From CAYJXJ01 sp964374095 (GTDB lineage Bacteria > Elusimicrobiota > Elusimicrobia > UBA1565 > UBA9628), in assembly GCA_964374095.1 (NCBI GenBank), contig CAYJXJ010000036.1, positions 1 through 31,216 of the forward strand: DNA of 31,216 nt, given 5' to 3'. Below are positions 1 to 7,569 of the stretch, one piece after another (position 1 is the stretch's first letter; the number at the start of each line of letters is the position of its first letter). The notes beneath the pieces were generated by a model, which searched no databases, was not told the origin of the DNA, and saw only the letters and a list, made by a program, of their open reading frames with translations. Both the position numbers and the translations under genes were made by a program.

Positions 1-203
1 AAACTCGGAAATTTCCACAATCATGAAATGGTCAGAAAAACCGTTTGGTGTTAGCTAGTTTTTGCCGTGGGTCGGGCGAAGTTTCAGCCCGCGCATGAGA
101 GAATCTTCCTCTGCCCTCCGGGGGCTGGCAGGAAACTGAAACATCAACGGAGCCAAGTCTCGGCGAAGTCAAAGCTCCCTCCAACGGCACACTCAACGCC
201 AGA

Positions 204-1083
204 TCAAGTATGAGCCCGAACGCCGGTCCTGTCAAGGCCCAACGGAAAAATGCTCGTGGCCAACCCCGTGCTGGGCGCGCCGTTGCCCGAGTCCTGGTCC
301 TGGGCCGTGAGACAGACCGGGGTGTAGCTTGCGATCGTGACCGCCCCCATCGGCCCGCTGCCCGTGGGTCCGCCGAAGGCGAGTTCGGTTCGCGGCGCCG
401 CGGCGTCGATGGCGTTAAAGACCCCGATCAGCGAGCTGATATGGCCCAAGGTCCCCGCAATGGAGCCGTCCTCGTAGCGGTCGAAGCGCCCTTCAAGCCG
501 CTGGGGCGCGTTGGCGGAGGAAACCTGGTAGAGGCCTCCCGCCCCCACCAGAGGCGAGCCCACGGGCGCCTTGATCGCGACCGGGGTCTTCAGCGCTCCT
601 TCCGGCCCCAGAAGCGCCAAGGTCCCCTGCGGCACCAAGCCCTTCTTGCGGGTCTTGGCGAGAATGGACCTGGCGGGCTCGAACGCGGGGTCGACGAGCT
701 CGAAGGTCACGTTCGGGCCGGTTGATCGATCAAACAGGACGCTCACGCCCTCCACTTCAATGATCACCGGGTCCTTGGCCCTGGGCACCTGCACCACGAT
801 GCCGTTGTGGTCGTTGGGAAACCGGACAAATTGCAGGTCGTTGACCGAGAAGCTGACCGCGCCGGCGTTCACCGTCGGGTTCTTGATCGCCGAACCAAGG
901 CGGCCTTGCTTGACGGGAACCAAGCGAAGAAAGCTCCTCTGTTCCGGCGTCAGCCCCGCCGCAAGCGCGACGCTGAGCGTCGTTCGGGGCCGCCTTGGGG
1001 AGCGCCTGATCCGCCGGCGCCCCGAGGGCGATGGCCGCGCCCCAGGTCATCAGCAGGGAGGAAAGCGACCTCTTGGTCAACAT
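204..1083 (-). pseudogene. Secreted protein of unknown function, broken by a frameshift
   Basis: The 5' end is well defined: an ATG at 1083 lies six bases after AAGGAG and opens a typical signal peptide (MLTKRSLSS, hydrophobic core, likely cleavage after GAPA). That frame then becomes low-complexity Arg/Gly-rich text. From about 980 down to 204 a different frame on the same strand looks like real protein (LTPEQRSFLRLVPVKQG, then beta-rich text with FVRFPNDHNGIVVQV and the ending DRTGVRAHT). The second frame has only a TTG at 923 and no ribosome site. I therefore read one gene split by a single-base shift somewhere around 940-1000. It would encode roughly 290 residues, exported, with no family I recognise. 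Its start overlaps the end of the preceding small gene by seven bases, so the two are probably co-translated. A sequencing error is as likely as a true mutation. Confidence 0.6.
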
Positions 1084-1349
1084 GGCAGGCTCCTTGTGCG
1101 GCAGGGGACCGGCGATTCTACGATGCCGAGTCCAATTCCTGGGACTTCGTAGGCCCTTCGATCCCAGCCCGTATTCGGCGCTATGAACGCGATGCGCGTG
1201 TCGCGTCCGCCGTCGCTGCCCGCGCCGCTTTCGTCCTCGTAGCCCGCCCAGTCGCCGTTCTCCCAGCGGCGAACGGTCTCGGGCTTGGCGTCGAGCCTGC
1301 CTCCCACAAGGATCAGTGGCCTTGCCACGCCTCTAGAACGGCTTGCCAT
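1077..1349 (-). CDS. Small hypothetical protein
   Basis: A 90-residue protein beginning MASRSRGVARPLILVGGRL. I chose the ATG at 1349 because GGAGG sits eight bases upstream; an in-frame start further upstream would run deep into the neighbouring gene. The middle is acidic and Gly-rich (ENGDWAGYEDESGAGSDGG) and no domain is recognisable. It overlaps the gene upstream by 17 bases and the frameshifted secreted gene downstream by 7, which suggests three co-transcribed genes. The product is predicted cytosolic. Function unknown. Confidence 0.5.
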   Translation of the reverse strand: MASRSRGVARPLILVGGRLDAKPETVRRWENGDWAGYEDESGAGSDGGRDTRIAFIAPNTGWDRRAYEVPGIGLGIVESPVPCRTRSLPC

Positions 1350-1605
1350 GTAGCCCTCCTCCGCTCCCCAATGAATACCGCCCCGAATGCTTGGCCCTTT
1401 CACGCTCCCTTTCCATCTGTATCCAGTCCGCGACCATAGCCACGTTGTTCCGCAGCTCGAACAGATTGGCATTCATCCACTTGAGCTGCTGAAGCAACTC
1501 GCGGTGAAAGGGGTCCTGGACATCCTCCGCCTTGGGTTCGTATCTAGACGGATCGGGCATCTTCCCAACCCGGTAGCCCTTGCTGCTCGCGCCGTCCTCA
1601 GGCAT
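1333..1605 (-). CDS. Small hypothetical protein with a helical, coiled-coil-like centre
   Basis: A 90-residue protein. An in-frame GTG at 1614 touches the ribosome site AAGGAGG directly, whereas the ATG at 1605 lies nine bases after it, so I take 1605 as the start. Residues about 32-70 (FHRELLQQLKWMNANLFEL, then NNVAMVADWIQMERERER) look like a continuous amphipathic helix or coiled coil. No catalytic motif or membrane segment is visible. It is the first of three overlapping minus-strand genes ending in a secreted protein. Function unknown. Confidence 0.55.
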   Translation of the reverse strand: MPEDGASSKGYRVGKMPDPSRYEPKAEDVQDPFHRELLQQLKWMNANLFELRNNVAMVADWIQMERERERAKHSGRYSLGSGGGLHGKPF

Positions 1606-1666
1606 ATTCGTCACCCTCCTTCCCCACCATAAGTATGGAAGGCGAATATAAAACGAATCTAAAATG

Positions 1667-1690
1667 GGGTCCTAGACGGACCTAGGACCC
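1667..1690 (-). terminator. Likely terminator of the response-regulator pair
   Basis: A perfect 9-bp inverted repeat, GGGTCCTAG and CTAGGACCC, is separated by six bases. Read on the minus strand it is followed by CATTTTAG and a further T-rich stretch, as expected for an intrinsic terminator about 100 bases after the regulator stop codon at 1788. It could also be an operator for the small genes starting at 1605. Confidence 0.45.
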
Positions 1691-1787
1691 GCCGGGTTTT
1701 CGTCGATAAGACGCCCTGGGAATGGGTGGGCCTAAAGTCGTCTAGGTCTTGACAAGGTCCCTGCCAGCCGCGGGGTGGAGGGTTAGA

Positions 1788-2507
1788 TCAACTCTGCGAG
1801 ACAGGCAACTTTGTGTTCAGCCGATAGCCTTCACCGCGGCAGGTCTCGATGCGTTCGCCCCAAGCCGCCAGTGCCTGGCGTAGATTGCGAAACTGCTGGC
1901 GCACGGCTTCCGGCGATAGCGATTCGCCGTCATCAGAAAGAGCTCGGGCGAGGTAGGCCAAGGAATGGATCATATCAGGTCTCTTGAGGAATATCTTCAG
2001 TAGTGAGAACTCCTTGGCTCGAAGGTTGAGCGCGTTGCCGTTTAGCGTCACCATTGTCTTGTCGGGATCAAGACTCAGTCCGTCGAGTTGGTAGCCACCC
2101 TGCTCGGCGATGGCATCTTCCTGGCGACGTAGGAGGTTTCGAAGCCGGGCGACGAACTCGTCGCTACCGAAGTCCTTCTTCAGGTAGTCATCGCTCCCGG
2201 CGCCGAGGCCGGTGGCCGCGTCCTTAGGCGAGATGTGCCCGGTCACCATCAATACCGGGATGGACCTCGTCGCAGGATTGGACTTAATGCGGCGCAAGAT
2301 TTCCAGGCCCTGAATGTCCGGCAGGGTCCAGTCGAGGACCAGCAAGTCCAAGGGCGAGCGGGGATGCTGCTCTAGGACGAGCAGTGCCTCTTGCCCGCTC
2401 GGGGTGAGAACCATCTCGAACTCCTTGCTATGGGAGGCAAAGATTGTCCTGTAGAGTTCCTGGAATTCCACGTCGTCTTCGATCACTAACACGCGGCTCC
2501 GAGTCAT
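1788..2507 (-). CDS. OmpR/PhoB-family response regulator (receiver plus winged helix)
   Basis: A 239-residue two-component regulator. The receiver domain (about residues 5-125) has the acidic pair D11-D12, the phospho-acceptor D59 in LLVLDWTLPD, T89 in VTGH and the lysine of YLKKDF; the usual Pro after that Lys is Asp. Residues about 135-232 form an OmpR-type winged-helix DNA-binding domain ending GEGYRLN. The start is the ATG at 2507, whose A-T-G-A overlaps the stop of the upstream receiver gene, indicating translational coupling. No sensor kinase lies nearby, so the input is unknown. The gene is a close paralogue of its upstream neighbour. Family assignment is firm; the regulated genes are not known. 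Confidence 0.9.
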   Translation of the reverse strand: MTRSRVLVIEDDVEFQELYRTIFASHSKEFEMVLTPSGQEALLVLEQHPRSPLDLLVLDWTLPDIQGLEILRRIKSNPATRSIPVLMVTGHISPKDAATGLGAGSDDYLKKDFGSDEFVARLRNLLRRQEDAIAEQGGYQLDGLSLDPDKTMVTLNGNALNLRAKEFSLLKIFLKRPDMIHSLAYLARALSDDGESLSPEAVRQQFRNLRQALAAWGERIETCRGEGYRLNTKLPVSQS

Positions 2508-2932
2508 GGCGGGTAGCCGCACTGCTCGTCGATGGAATTTACCCGGCGGCGAAGGAGGTTTCGAAGCCGGGCTATCAACTCCTCGCCGCCGAAGTCCTTC
2601 TTCAGGTAATCATCGGCGCCGGTGTCAAACCCCCGGGCCGCATCCTGAGGCGCGATATGCGCAGTCACCATCAGAACCGGGATGGACCTCGTCGCGGGAT
2701 CGGACTTGATGCGCCGGAGGATCTGCAGGCCGTCCATGTCTGGCAGAGTCCGGTCCATGACGACGATATCGATGGGCAAGGATTGGTGGCTCTCCAGCGC
2801 CAGCATGGCCCTTTGACCGCTGGGGGCAAGAACCCAGGAGAACTCCCTCTTATGGGTTTGCTCAAAAAGCCATTGATAACGCTCTTGGACGCCAGGATCG
2901 TCTTCGACCAAAAGAACTCGGGCCACAGTCAT
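2504..2932 (-). CDS. Stand-alone receiver domain protein, truncated paralogue of the next gene
   Basis: A 142-residue receiver-only protein: acidic residues D11-D12, phospho-acceptor D60 in IVVMDRTLPD, the switch Thr in VTAH and the Lys of YLKKDF. It matches the following regulator along its whole length, including the segment TRSIPVLMVT, but stops at EQCGYPP where the paralogue reads EQGGYQ and enters its DNA-binding domain. It therefore looks like one copy of a tandem duplication whose output domain was lost at the junction. Such proteins usually work by phosphotransfer or protein contact, or compete for phosphate. Start ATG 2932 was chosen because homology begins there and a promoter ends just upstream. 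There is no clear ribosome site. Confidence 0.85.
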   Translation of the reverse strand: MTVARVLLVEDDPGVQERYQWLFEQTHKREFSWVLAPSGQRAMLALESHQSLPIDIVVMDRTLPDMDGLQILRRIKSDPATRSIPVLMVTAHIAPQDAARGFDTGADDYLKKDFGGEELIARLRNLLRRRVNSIDEQCGYPP

Positions 2933-2942
2933 GGGATGAGAA

Positions 2943-2971
2943 ATTCTAGCCAGGCGCTTCCGGGGTGTCAA
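2943..2971 (-). promoter_or_regulatory. Sigma-70-type promoter for the receiver/regulator pair
   Basis: On the minus strand TTGACA (2971-2966), a 17-base spacer and TAGAAT (2948-2943) make a near-consensus promoter. The -10 box ends only ten bases before the ATG at 2932, so the transcript would have a leader of just a few bases. Confidence 0.7.
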
Positions 2972-3038
2972 TAGCGGCAACTCGCACTCGCCGGGCGGGG
3001 CGCGGGTCTTGAGGGGGGTTTGCCGGACAACGAAAATG

Positions 3039-3066
3039 TTGAAACCGATACCTTCAATATTATACA
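3039..3066 (+). promoter_or_regulatory. Probable promoter of the first DUF4143-type ATPase
   Basis: TTGAAA (3039-3044), a 16-base spacer and TATACA (3061-3066) precede the ATG at 3079 by about 12 bases. The region is conspicuously AT-rich against GC-rich surroundings. The -10 box lies inside a short inverted repeat (next entry). Confidence 0.45.
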
Positions 3067-3075
3067 CTTATTGAA
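3053..3075. repeat. Inverted repeat around the -10 region, possible operator
   Basis: The 7-bp arms TTCAATA (3053-3059) and TATTGAA (3069-3075) are separated by nine bases that contain the putative -10 box. The repeat ends three bases before the start codon. The second ATPase gene has a comparable repeat with the same 9-base spacing. Confidence 0.4.
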
Positions 3076-3078
3076 AGT

Positions 3079-4254
3079 ATGAAATTCAACCGGGAATTGG
3101 GCGCGGTTCTGGAAAACTCGCTGCGGGCCAAGCGGTCGGTTCTTCTTTTCGGGCCCCGGCAGACCGGCAAGACCACCTTGATCAAGCAGGTGTGCGCCAA
3201 TTTTCACTGCCTGGAGTATCCTTTGCAGCTTCCCTCCGTGCGCACGCGCCTGGAGGGCGATCCCGAGGTTCTGCGACGGGAGGTCGAAGCCGCCGGGGGG
3301 CCCGGCCCGGCGCTCCTCTTCATCGACGAAATCCAGAAGGTTCCCGCGCTCATGGATGTCTTGCAGTACCTCATCGATGAGAAAAAGATCATCCTCATCG
3401 CGACCGGCTCCTCAGCCAGGAAAATGCGCCGGGCGCATGCCAACTGGCTGCCCGGCCGAGTCCGCCTGGAGCATCTGCACCCTTTGACCTGGCAAGAGAG
3501 CGGACTCTTGCGGGAGGACGGTTTCGACGCGGCCCTCTTCGAAGACCGCCTGCTCTACGGCGGTCTGCCCGGAATACTCGCCCAAGAGCGCCCCCAGCGC
3601 GCCGAGGACCTCCGCTCCTATGCCTCGCTCTATCTTGAGGAGGAAATCCGCCAGGAGGCCGTTGTCCGGCGCCTCCCGCCCTTCGCCCGATTCCTCCAGC
3701 TCGCGGCCCTTGAGTCGGGGACAAGCCCCAATTTCAGCAATCTCGCCGAGGATGTCGGCGTCAGCCACACGACCATCCACGAGTATTATCAGATACTCGA
3801 GGACAGCCTGATCGTCCGCCGTCTAAGCGCCTGGGGCAAGGGGCGTTCGGCCGTCCTGCGCAAGGCCAAATACTATTTCTTCGATATCGGGGCGCGCAAC
3901 GCGGCCGCGGGGATAGGCCACGACCAGGGCCTCTTGACCCTGCAAAAGGGCACCCTGTTCGAGCATCACGTGATCCTGGAGGCCCTGGCTCGGAGAGACG
4001 CCGGCCGGCTGTTCTATTGGCGTGATAAAAAAGGCCGCGAGGTGGATCTGGTCATCGAGGACGGCGGACGAACGACCGCCGTCGAAATCAAGGCCACGGC
4101 CAAGCCCGGAGATTCGGATTTCGCCGGTCTTGCGGCCTTCCGCGCCGAAGAAAAATGCGATCGGGCCTACTTGCTCTGTCAGGTGGAGCGGCCCCAGCGG
4201 TTCGCGCACGGCGTCGCCATCCCCTGGCGGCGGTTGTCCTCTCTTTGGAAGTAG
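3079..4254 (+). CDS. AAA-type ATPase with C-terminal DUF4143 nuclease-like domain
   Basis: A 391-residue cytosolic protein, normal for the AAA_14/DUF4143 family. Walker A is GPRQTGKTT (from residue 25) and Walker B is LLFIDE (D83-E84). A winged-helix-like section follows (LAEDVGVSHTTIHEYYQIL). The C-terminal part has the PD-(D/E)xK pattern, D323 in EVDLVI and E336-x-K338 in AVEIKA. Family members are widespread, often present as several divergent copies, and their role is poorly defined; links to defence or toxin-like behaviour have been proposed but nothing here shows it. Start ATG 3079 sits directly behind an AT-rich promoter. The gene faces a paralogue (4387-5619) tail to tail. Confidence 0.85.
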   Translation: MKFNRELGAVLENSLRAKRSVLLFGPRQTGKTTLIKQVCANFHCLEYPLQLPSVRTRLEGDPEVLRREVEAAGGPGPALLFIDEIQKVPALMDVLQYLIDEKKIILIATGSSARKMRRAHANWLPGRVRLEHLHPLTWQESGLLREDGFDAALFEDRLLYGGLPGILAQERPQRAEDLRSYASLYLEEEIRQEAVVRRLPPFARFLQLAALESGTSPNFSNLAEDVGVSHTTIHEYYQILEDSLIVRRLSAWGKGRSAVLRKAKYYFFDIGARNAAAGIGHDQGLLTLQKGTLFEHHVILEALARRDAGRLFYWRDKKGREVDLVIEDGGRTTAVEIKATAKPGDSDFAGLAAFRAEEKCDRAYLLCQVERPQRFAHGVAIPWRRLSSLWK

Positions 4255-4386
4255 CGGCTTCGTCATTCAGGGGCCGGCGCTTGGAGACTTTCTCATCCTT
4301 GGACTCCGCTCCCTGGGGATAGTGTAGTTCCATCCCCGCCGCCTGTCCAGGCTGGAAATCCCTCTGTCCGGGCCTCGCCTCCGATC

Positions 4387-5619
4387 CTACAGGAAATTCC
4401 ACGGCACGGCGGTGATCTTGTCGGTCAGCGTCTCGGGCCGGAGCCCCTGGGTGACGAGGAGCCCGGTCTTGGCCGCGCCGGGATAGTCGCGCAGAAAGGC
4501 GGCCAGGCCGGAGATGTCCGCCCGCCCGACTTTGGCCGAGGCCTTGATCTCGATCGGGATCGCCTCCGCTCCGGTGTCGAGGACGCAATCGACCTCGGCG
4601 CCGCCCGCGGTCCGCCAATAGCAGACCCGGTCGTCGCGGTTGAGCGCGCGGACCCGGCGCAGGATCTCCAGCACCACGGCATGCTCGAAGAGCAGGCCTT
4701 TCTGGGCGCGGGCGAGATCCTGGGTCAGCGGGAGGCGGGCGAGGGCATTGCGCACGCCGATGTCGAAGAAGTAGTAGCGGGGGGTGGAGAGCAGGCGCTT
4801 GCGCGCGTTCTTCAGATAGGGTTCGACGCGTTCGACGACCAGGGTATCCTCGAGTACGCCATAGAAGCCCTTGATGGCCGGCACGCTCACGCCGGCCTCC
4901 ATGGAGAGCTTCGACATGTTGGGAGCCGAGCCGGACTCGCAGGCGGCGAGCTCGAGGAAGCGGGAGAACGCCCCGATCTTGCGGCTCAAGGCCTCGGCCC
5001 GGATCTCCTCCTCCAGATAAAGGCGGGAGTAGGCTTTCAGGAAGTCCGCCCGCTCCGCGTCCTCCTTCTGGGCGGCGATTCCGGGCAGGGTGCCGAAGAC
5101 CAAGGACTGTTGGAAGGAATAGCGCATGCCGGTCCCGATATTGGCCATCGCCAAGGGGGCGAGGCCGCGACCATTCAGCCAACCGCATTCGGCCCAGGAC
5201 AAGGGGTCCAGCCGGAACATCTTGACCCGGCCCGGGAGCAGGTTCGCGCCCCGCCCCCGGAGTTTTCTGGCCGAGGACCCCGTAAGAAGGAAGGACGCCG
5301 ATCCCTCGTCGATGAGAAGCTGGACCGCGTCGAAGAGCTCCGGAACCTTCTGCGCCTCGTCGATCCAGGCGCGGCAGGGGCGGGTTGCCGCCCGCACCTC
5401 GCGCGCCAGGGCGCCGGGGTCGCGTTCGAGACGCTCGCGCGTCTCGGGGTCTTGCAGGAGATAGGAAAGGACCCCGGGAACGCCCTTGAGGCATTCCTCG
5501 ATGAGGGTCGTCTTGCCGACCTGTCGAGGTCCGAGGAGGATCGCCGATTGTCCCTTTTGCACGAGCCGGTCGATCGGGCCGCGAAGCAGGCGAGAGTATT
5601 GTTTATATATACCTGTCAT
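4387..5619 (-). CDS. AAA-type ATPase with C-terminal DUF4143 nuclease-like domain (second copy)
   Basis: A 410-residue paralogue of the gene at 3079-4254 on the opposite strand. Walker A is GPRQVGKTT (from residue 30), Walker B is RAWIDEAQKV, and the C-terminal nuclease-like motif is AEVDCVLD followed by PIEIKA. It ends ITAVPWNFL. I prefer ATG 5619 (MTGIYKQYSR); another in-frame ATG at 5634 is possible and neither has a clear ribosome site. The long open frame continuing further upstream is chance, because it crosses comEC on the other strand. An AT-rich inverted repeat spans the start codon. The two convergent copies are diverged, so the duplication is old or they arrived separately. Confidence 0.85.
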   Translation of the reverse strand: MTGIYKQYSRLLRGPIDRLVQKGQSAILLGPRQVGKTTLIEECLKGVPGVLSYLLQDPETRERLERDPGALAREVRAATRPCRAWIDEAQKVPELFDAVQLLIDEGSASFLLTGSSARKLRGRGANLLPGRVKMFRLDPLSWAECGWLNGRGLAPLAMANIGTGMRYSFQQSLVFGTLPGIAAQKEDAERADFLKAYSRLYLEEEIRAEALSRKIGAFSRFLELAACESGSAPNMSKLSMEAGVSVPAIKGFYGVLEDTLVVERVEPYLKNARKRLLSTPRYYFFDIGVRNALARLPLTQDLARAQKGLLFEHAVVLEILRRVRALNRDDRVCYWRTAGGAEVDCVLDTGAEAIPIEIKASAKVGRADISGLAAFLRDYPGAAKTGLLVTQGLRPETLTDKITAVPWNFL

Positions 5620-5626
5620 ATATAAA
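5602..5626. repeat. AT-rich inverted repeat over the start of the second ATPase
   Basis: Perfect 8-bp arms TTTATATA (5602-5609) and TATATAAA (5619-5626) are separated by nine bases. The ATG at 5619 lies at the edge of the right arm. It could be an operator or could sequester the start codon in RNA. The AT-rich composition makes chance pairing easier. Confidence 0.35.
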
Positions 5627-5703
5627 GTATACATTAAATACTTCAAATCCGCCAGAGGCAATAATTCCGGGAACTTTTTGGCCCCCTGATCGTATATAGG
5701 GGG

Positions 5704-7569
5704 ATGCCTCCGCTCAAGCGCCCCGTCATCGCGGGAGCCCTGCTCTACGCGTGTCTTATCGCGGGCTGGGGAGTCCGTTCGCTTAGCTCCCGCCCCGTCC
5801 GCGGACCGTGGCTGCCGGCGCGGGCGCGTCTGGCAGGCCGCGTGATCTCGCCGGTCACCGAGAACCGGCAGGGGAGCAAGTGCTTCGTCGAGGCCCAACG
5901 CCTGGAGGGCCGTCCCTTCGCGGGCAAGGTGCTGGTCCACCTGCCCCGGGACGCGGCCGCGCGATCCCTCAGGCCCGGGCAAAGGGTGGCGATCGAGGGG
6001 CGCCTGCGGCCGGCGCGGCGCGCGCGCAACCCGGGCGAGTTCGACGAGAGGGCCTTCCTGTGGAGCCGGGGCGCGGCGTGGGTGCTGCATGGGCGCAGCC
6101 TGGAGGTCGCGGCGGTCTCTGAGGGCCGGTGGCGGGTGCGGGCCTGGGCGGAGAGCTTGCGGCGCTCGCTGGAGGCGGCTTGGCGGTCGCGCCTGAGCGC
6201 GACCGCGGCACGGGTGATGACCGGCATCTGCCTGGGATATAAGGCCCCCTTGCCGGCCGAGGTCGAGGCCGCGATTCAGGACTCGGGGACCATGCACTTG
6301 CTGGTTCCTTCGGGCGCCAAGGTCGCCTTCGTCCTGGCTGCGGGGGAACTGGCCTTGAAAAACGTCCTTTTTCCGGCTTGGAGGTACGGCATTATCGGAA
6401 CCGTGGTGGGATTCTACGTACTCTTGCTCGGGGCTGATGCTCCATACGTGCGGGCATACCTATGTTGGCTCATCTTGCGTTTCGCGCATATTTTGGGCCG
6501 AGAGCCTGGATTCATTCACATATTGGCGCTCTCGGCCCTGCTTATCCTGGCCTGGGACCCGCGGGAGTTGTTCACGGCCGGGTTTCAAATGACCTACCTC
6601 GCCGCGGGCGTGCTGACCTTGGCCATGCCGCGCCTCTCCCGCGCTCTGCCGCGCCGCTGGCCGAATATTCTGCGCGGGTCCGTCTCGGTTCTGGCCGGAA
6701 CGGTCTTGGTCACCGCGGCCCTGTGGCCAACCTTCGCCGCCTATTTTGGCAGGGGGGCCGTGGTCGGGGCCCTTGCCAACATCCCGCTCATACCGTATTC
6801 CGGAGTCCTGATGGGCGCGGGGTTCGGGCTCTGGTTCGCCGACTTCGCGGGGGGCGGCGTTGCCGTCGCCGCGGTAGTCGAGCGGCTCTTGGGCTGGTTT
6901 CTGGAGGCCTGCGCGTTCTTCGCCGCGTTTCCGGGAGCCGCGGTGGATCTCACGCCCATGACGAAGCCGGAAATCGCGGCCTACTATGGCGCGTTGGCCG
7001 CCGCGCTGGCCGTCCCGAGGTGGCGGGTGAGCGCCGCGCTTCTAGGCCTGGCGGCCGCGGTGTGGCTCATCCCCCAGTGGCGGGAGCGCGACCGCCTCAG
7101 CGTCCTTCTGATGCGGCTCCCGGGCGGACGCGCCGCCCTGGCGAGTTTCCCGGGGGGCGAGCGCTGGCTCATCGACGCGGGCGGCCCGGCGGGGGCCCTG
7201 CGGCGGGCGCTTTCGGCCCGCCGCGTCCTGCGGCTTGACCGGCTCATCGTCACCGGGACCGACGCGGACCGGTGGCGCGGGCTGGAGCGGCTATTGCGAC
7301 GCGTCCCGGTGGAGCGCATCGAGGTCCCTCCGGGCCCCCTGCCCGCGGGCCTGGAGCGGGCCCTGCGTGCCCAGGGCGGGCGCGTGCGGCGTTGGTCGGG
7401 CCAACCCCCTTTGGTCGCGCGCGGGGATATTGTTTTTGATTTCCGGCCGCCCTTCCCGCGCGTCCTGAGGGGCGAGGGGGAATATAGTATAATCCCGTCG
7501 CTTCTTAAGGTCGGCGCCGTGGAGGTTTTGACCGATGGCGTCCACGCAAAGATCATCTCCCCGTTCTGA
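5704..7569 (+). CDS. comEC: ComEC/Rec2-family DNA-uptake channel with degenerate C-terminal domain
   Basis: A 621-residue inner-membrane protein with the ComEC order: N-terminal helix and OB-like periplasmic part (residues ~1-150), the multi-helix competence domain (~180-450), then a beta-lactamase-fold remnant (~460-621). In full-length ComEC that last domain carries a metal-binding HxHxDH-type motif. Here LIDAG (from ~489) remains, but the expected SHPDADHxGG position reads TGTDADRWRG and no histidine cluster is visible, so nuclease activity is unlikely. The competence-domain motif usually written SGLHV reads SGAKV. ComEC moves single-stranded DNA into the cytosol during transformation, consistent with pilus genes in this window. 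Start ATG 5704 follows AGGGGG closely. Its end overlaps nadK by 35 bases. Confidence 0.85.
   Translation: MPPLKRPVIAGALLYACLIAGWGVRSLSSRPVRGPWLPARARLAGRVISPVTENRQGSKCFVEAQRLEGRPFAGKVLVHLPRDAAARSLRPGQRVAIEGRLRPARRARNPGEFDERAFLWSRGAAWVLHGRSLEVAAVSEGRWRVRAWAESLRRSLEAAWRSRLSATAARVMTGICLGYKAPLPAEVEAAIQDSGTMHLLVPSGAKVAFVLAAGELALKNVLFPAWRYGIIGTVVGFYVLLLGADAPYVRAYLCWLILRFAHILGREPGFIHILALSALLILAWDPRELFTAGFQMTYLAAGVLTLAMPRLSRALPRRWPNILRGSVSVLAGTVLVTAALWPTFAAYFGRGAVVGALANIPLIPYSGVLMGAGFGLWFADFAGGGVAVAAVVERLLGWFLEACAFFAAFPGAAVDLTPMTKPEIAAYYGALAAALAVPRWRVSAALLGLAAAVWLIPQWRERDRLSVLLMRLPGGRAALASFPGGERWLIDAGGPAGALRRALSARRVLRLDRLIVTGTDADRWRGLERLLRRVPVERIEVPPGPLPAGLERALRAQGGRVRRWSGQPPLVARGDIVFDFRPPFPRVLRGEGEYSIIPSLLKVGAVEVLTDGVHAKIISPF

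Noticed and set aside
32..235. A 67-codon minus-strand open frame at the window's left edge
   Set aside because: It overlaps the end of the secreted gene in another frame, has no clear ribosome site and has no recognisable composition.
1748..1753. A consensus TTGACA on the plus strand
   Set aside because: No -10 box lies at 16-18 bases, and no plus-strand gene follows.
5620..6297. N-terminal extension of the second DUF4143 ATPase to an upstream start at 6297
   Set aside because: The extension is antisense to comEC, and family proteins begin near MTGIYKQYSR.
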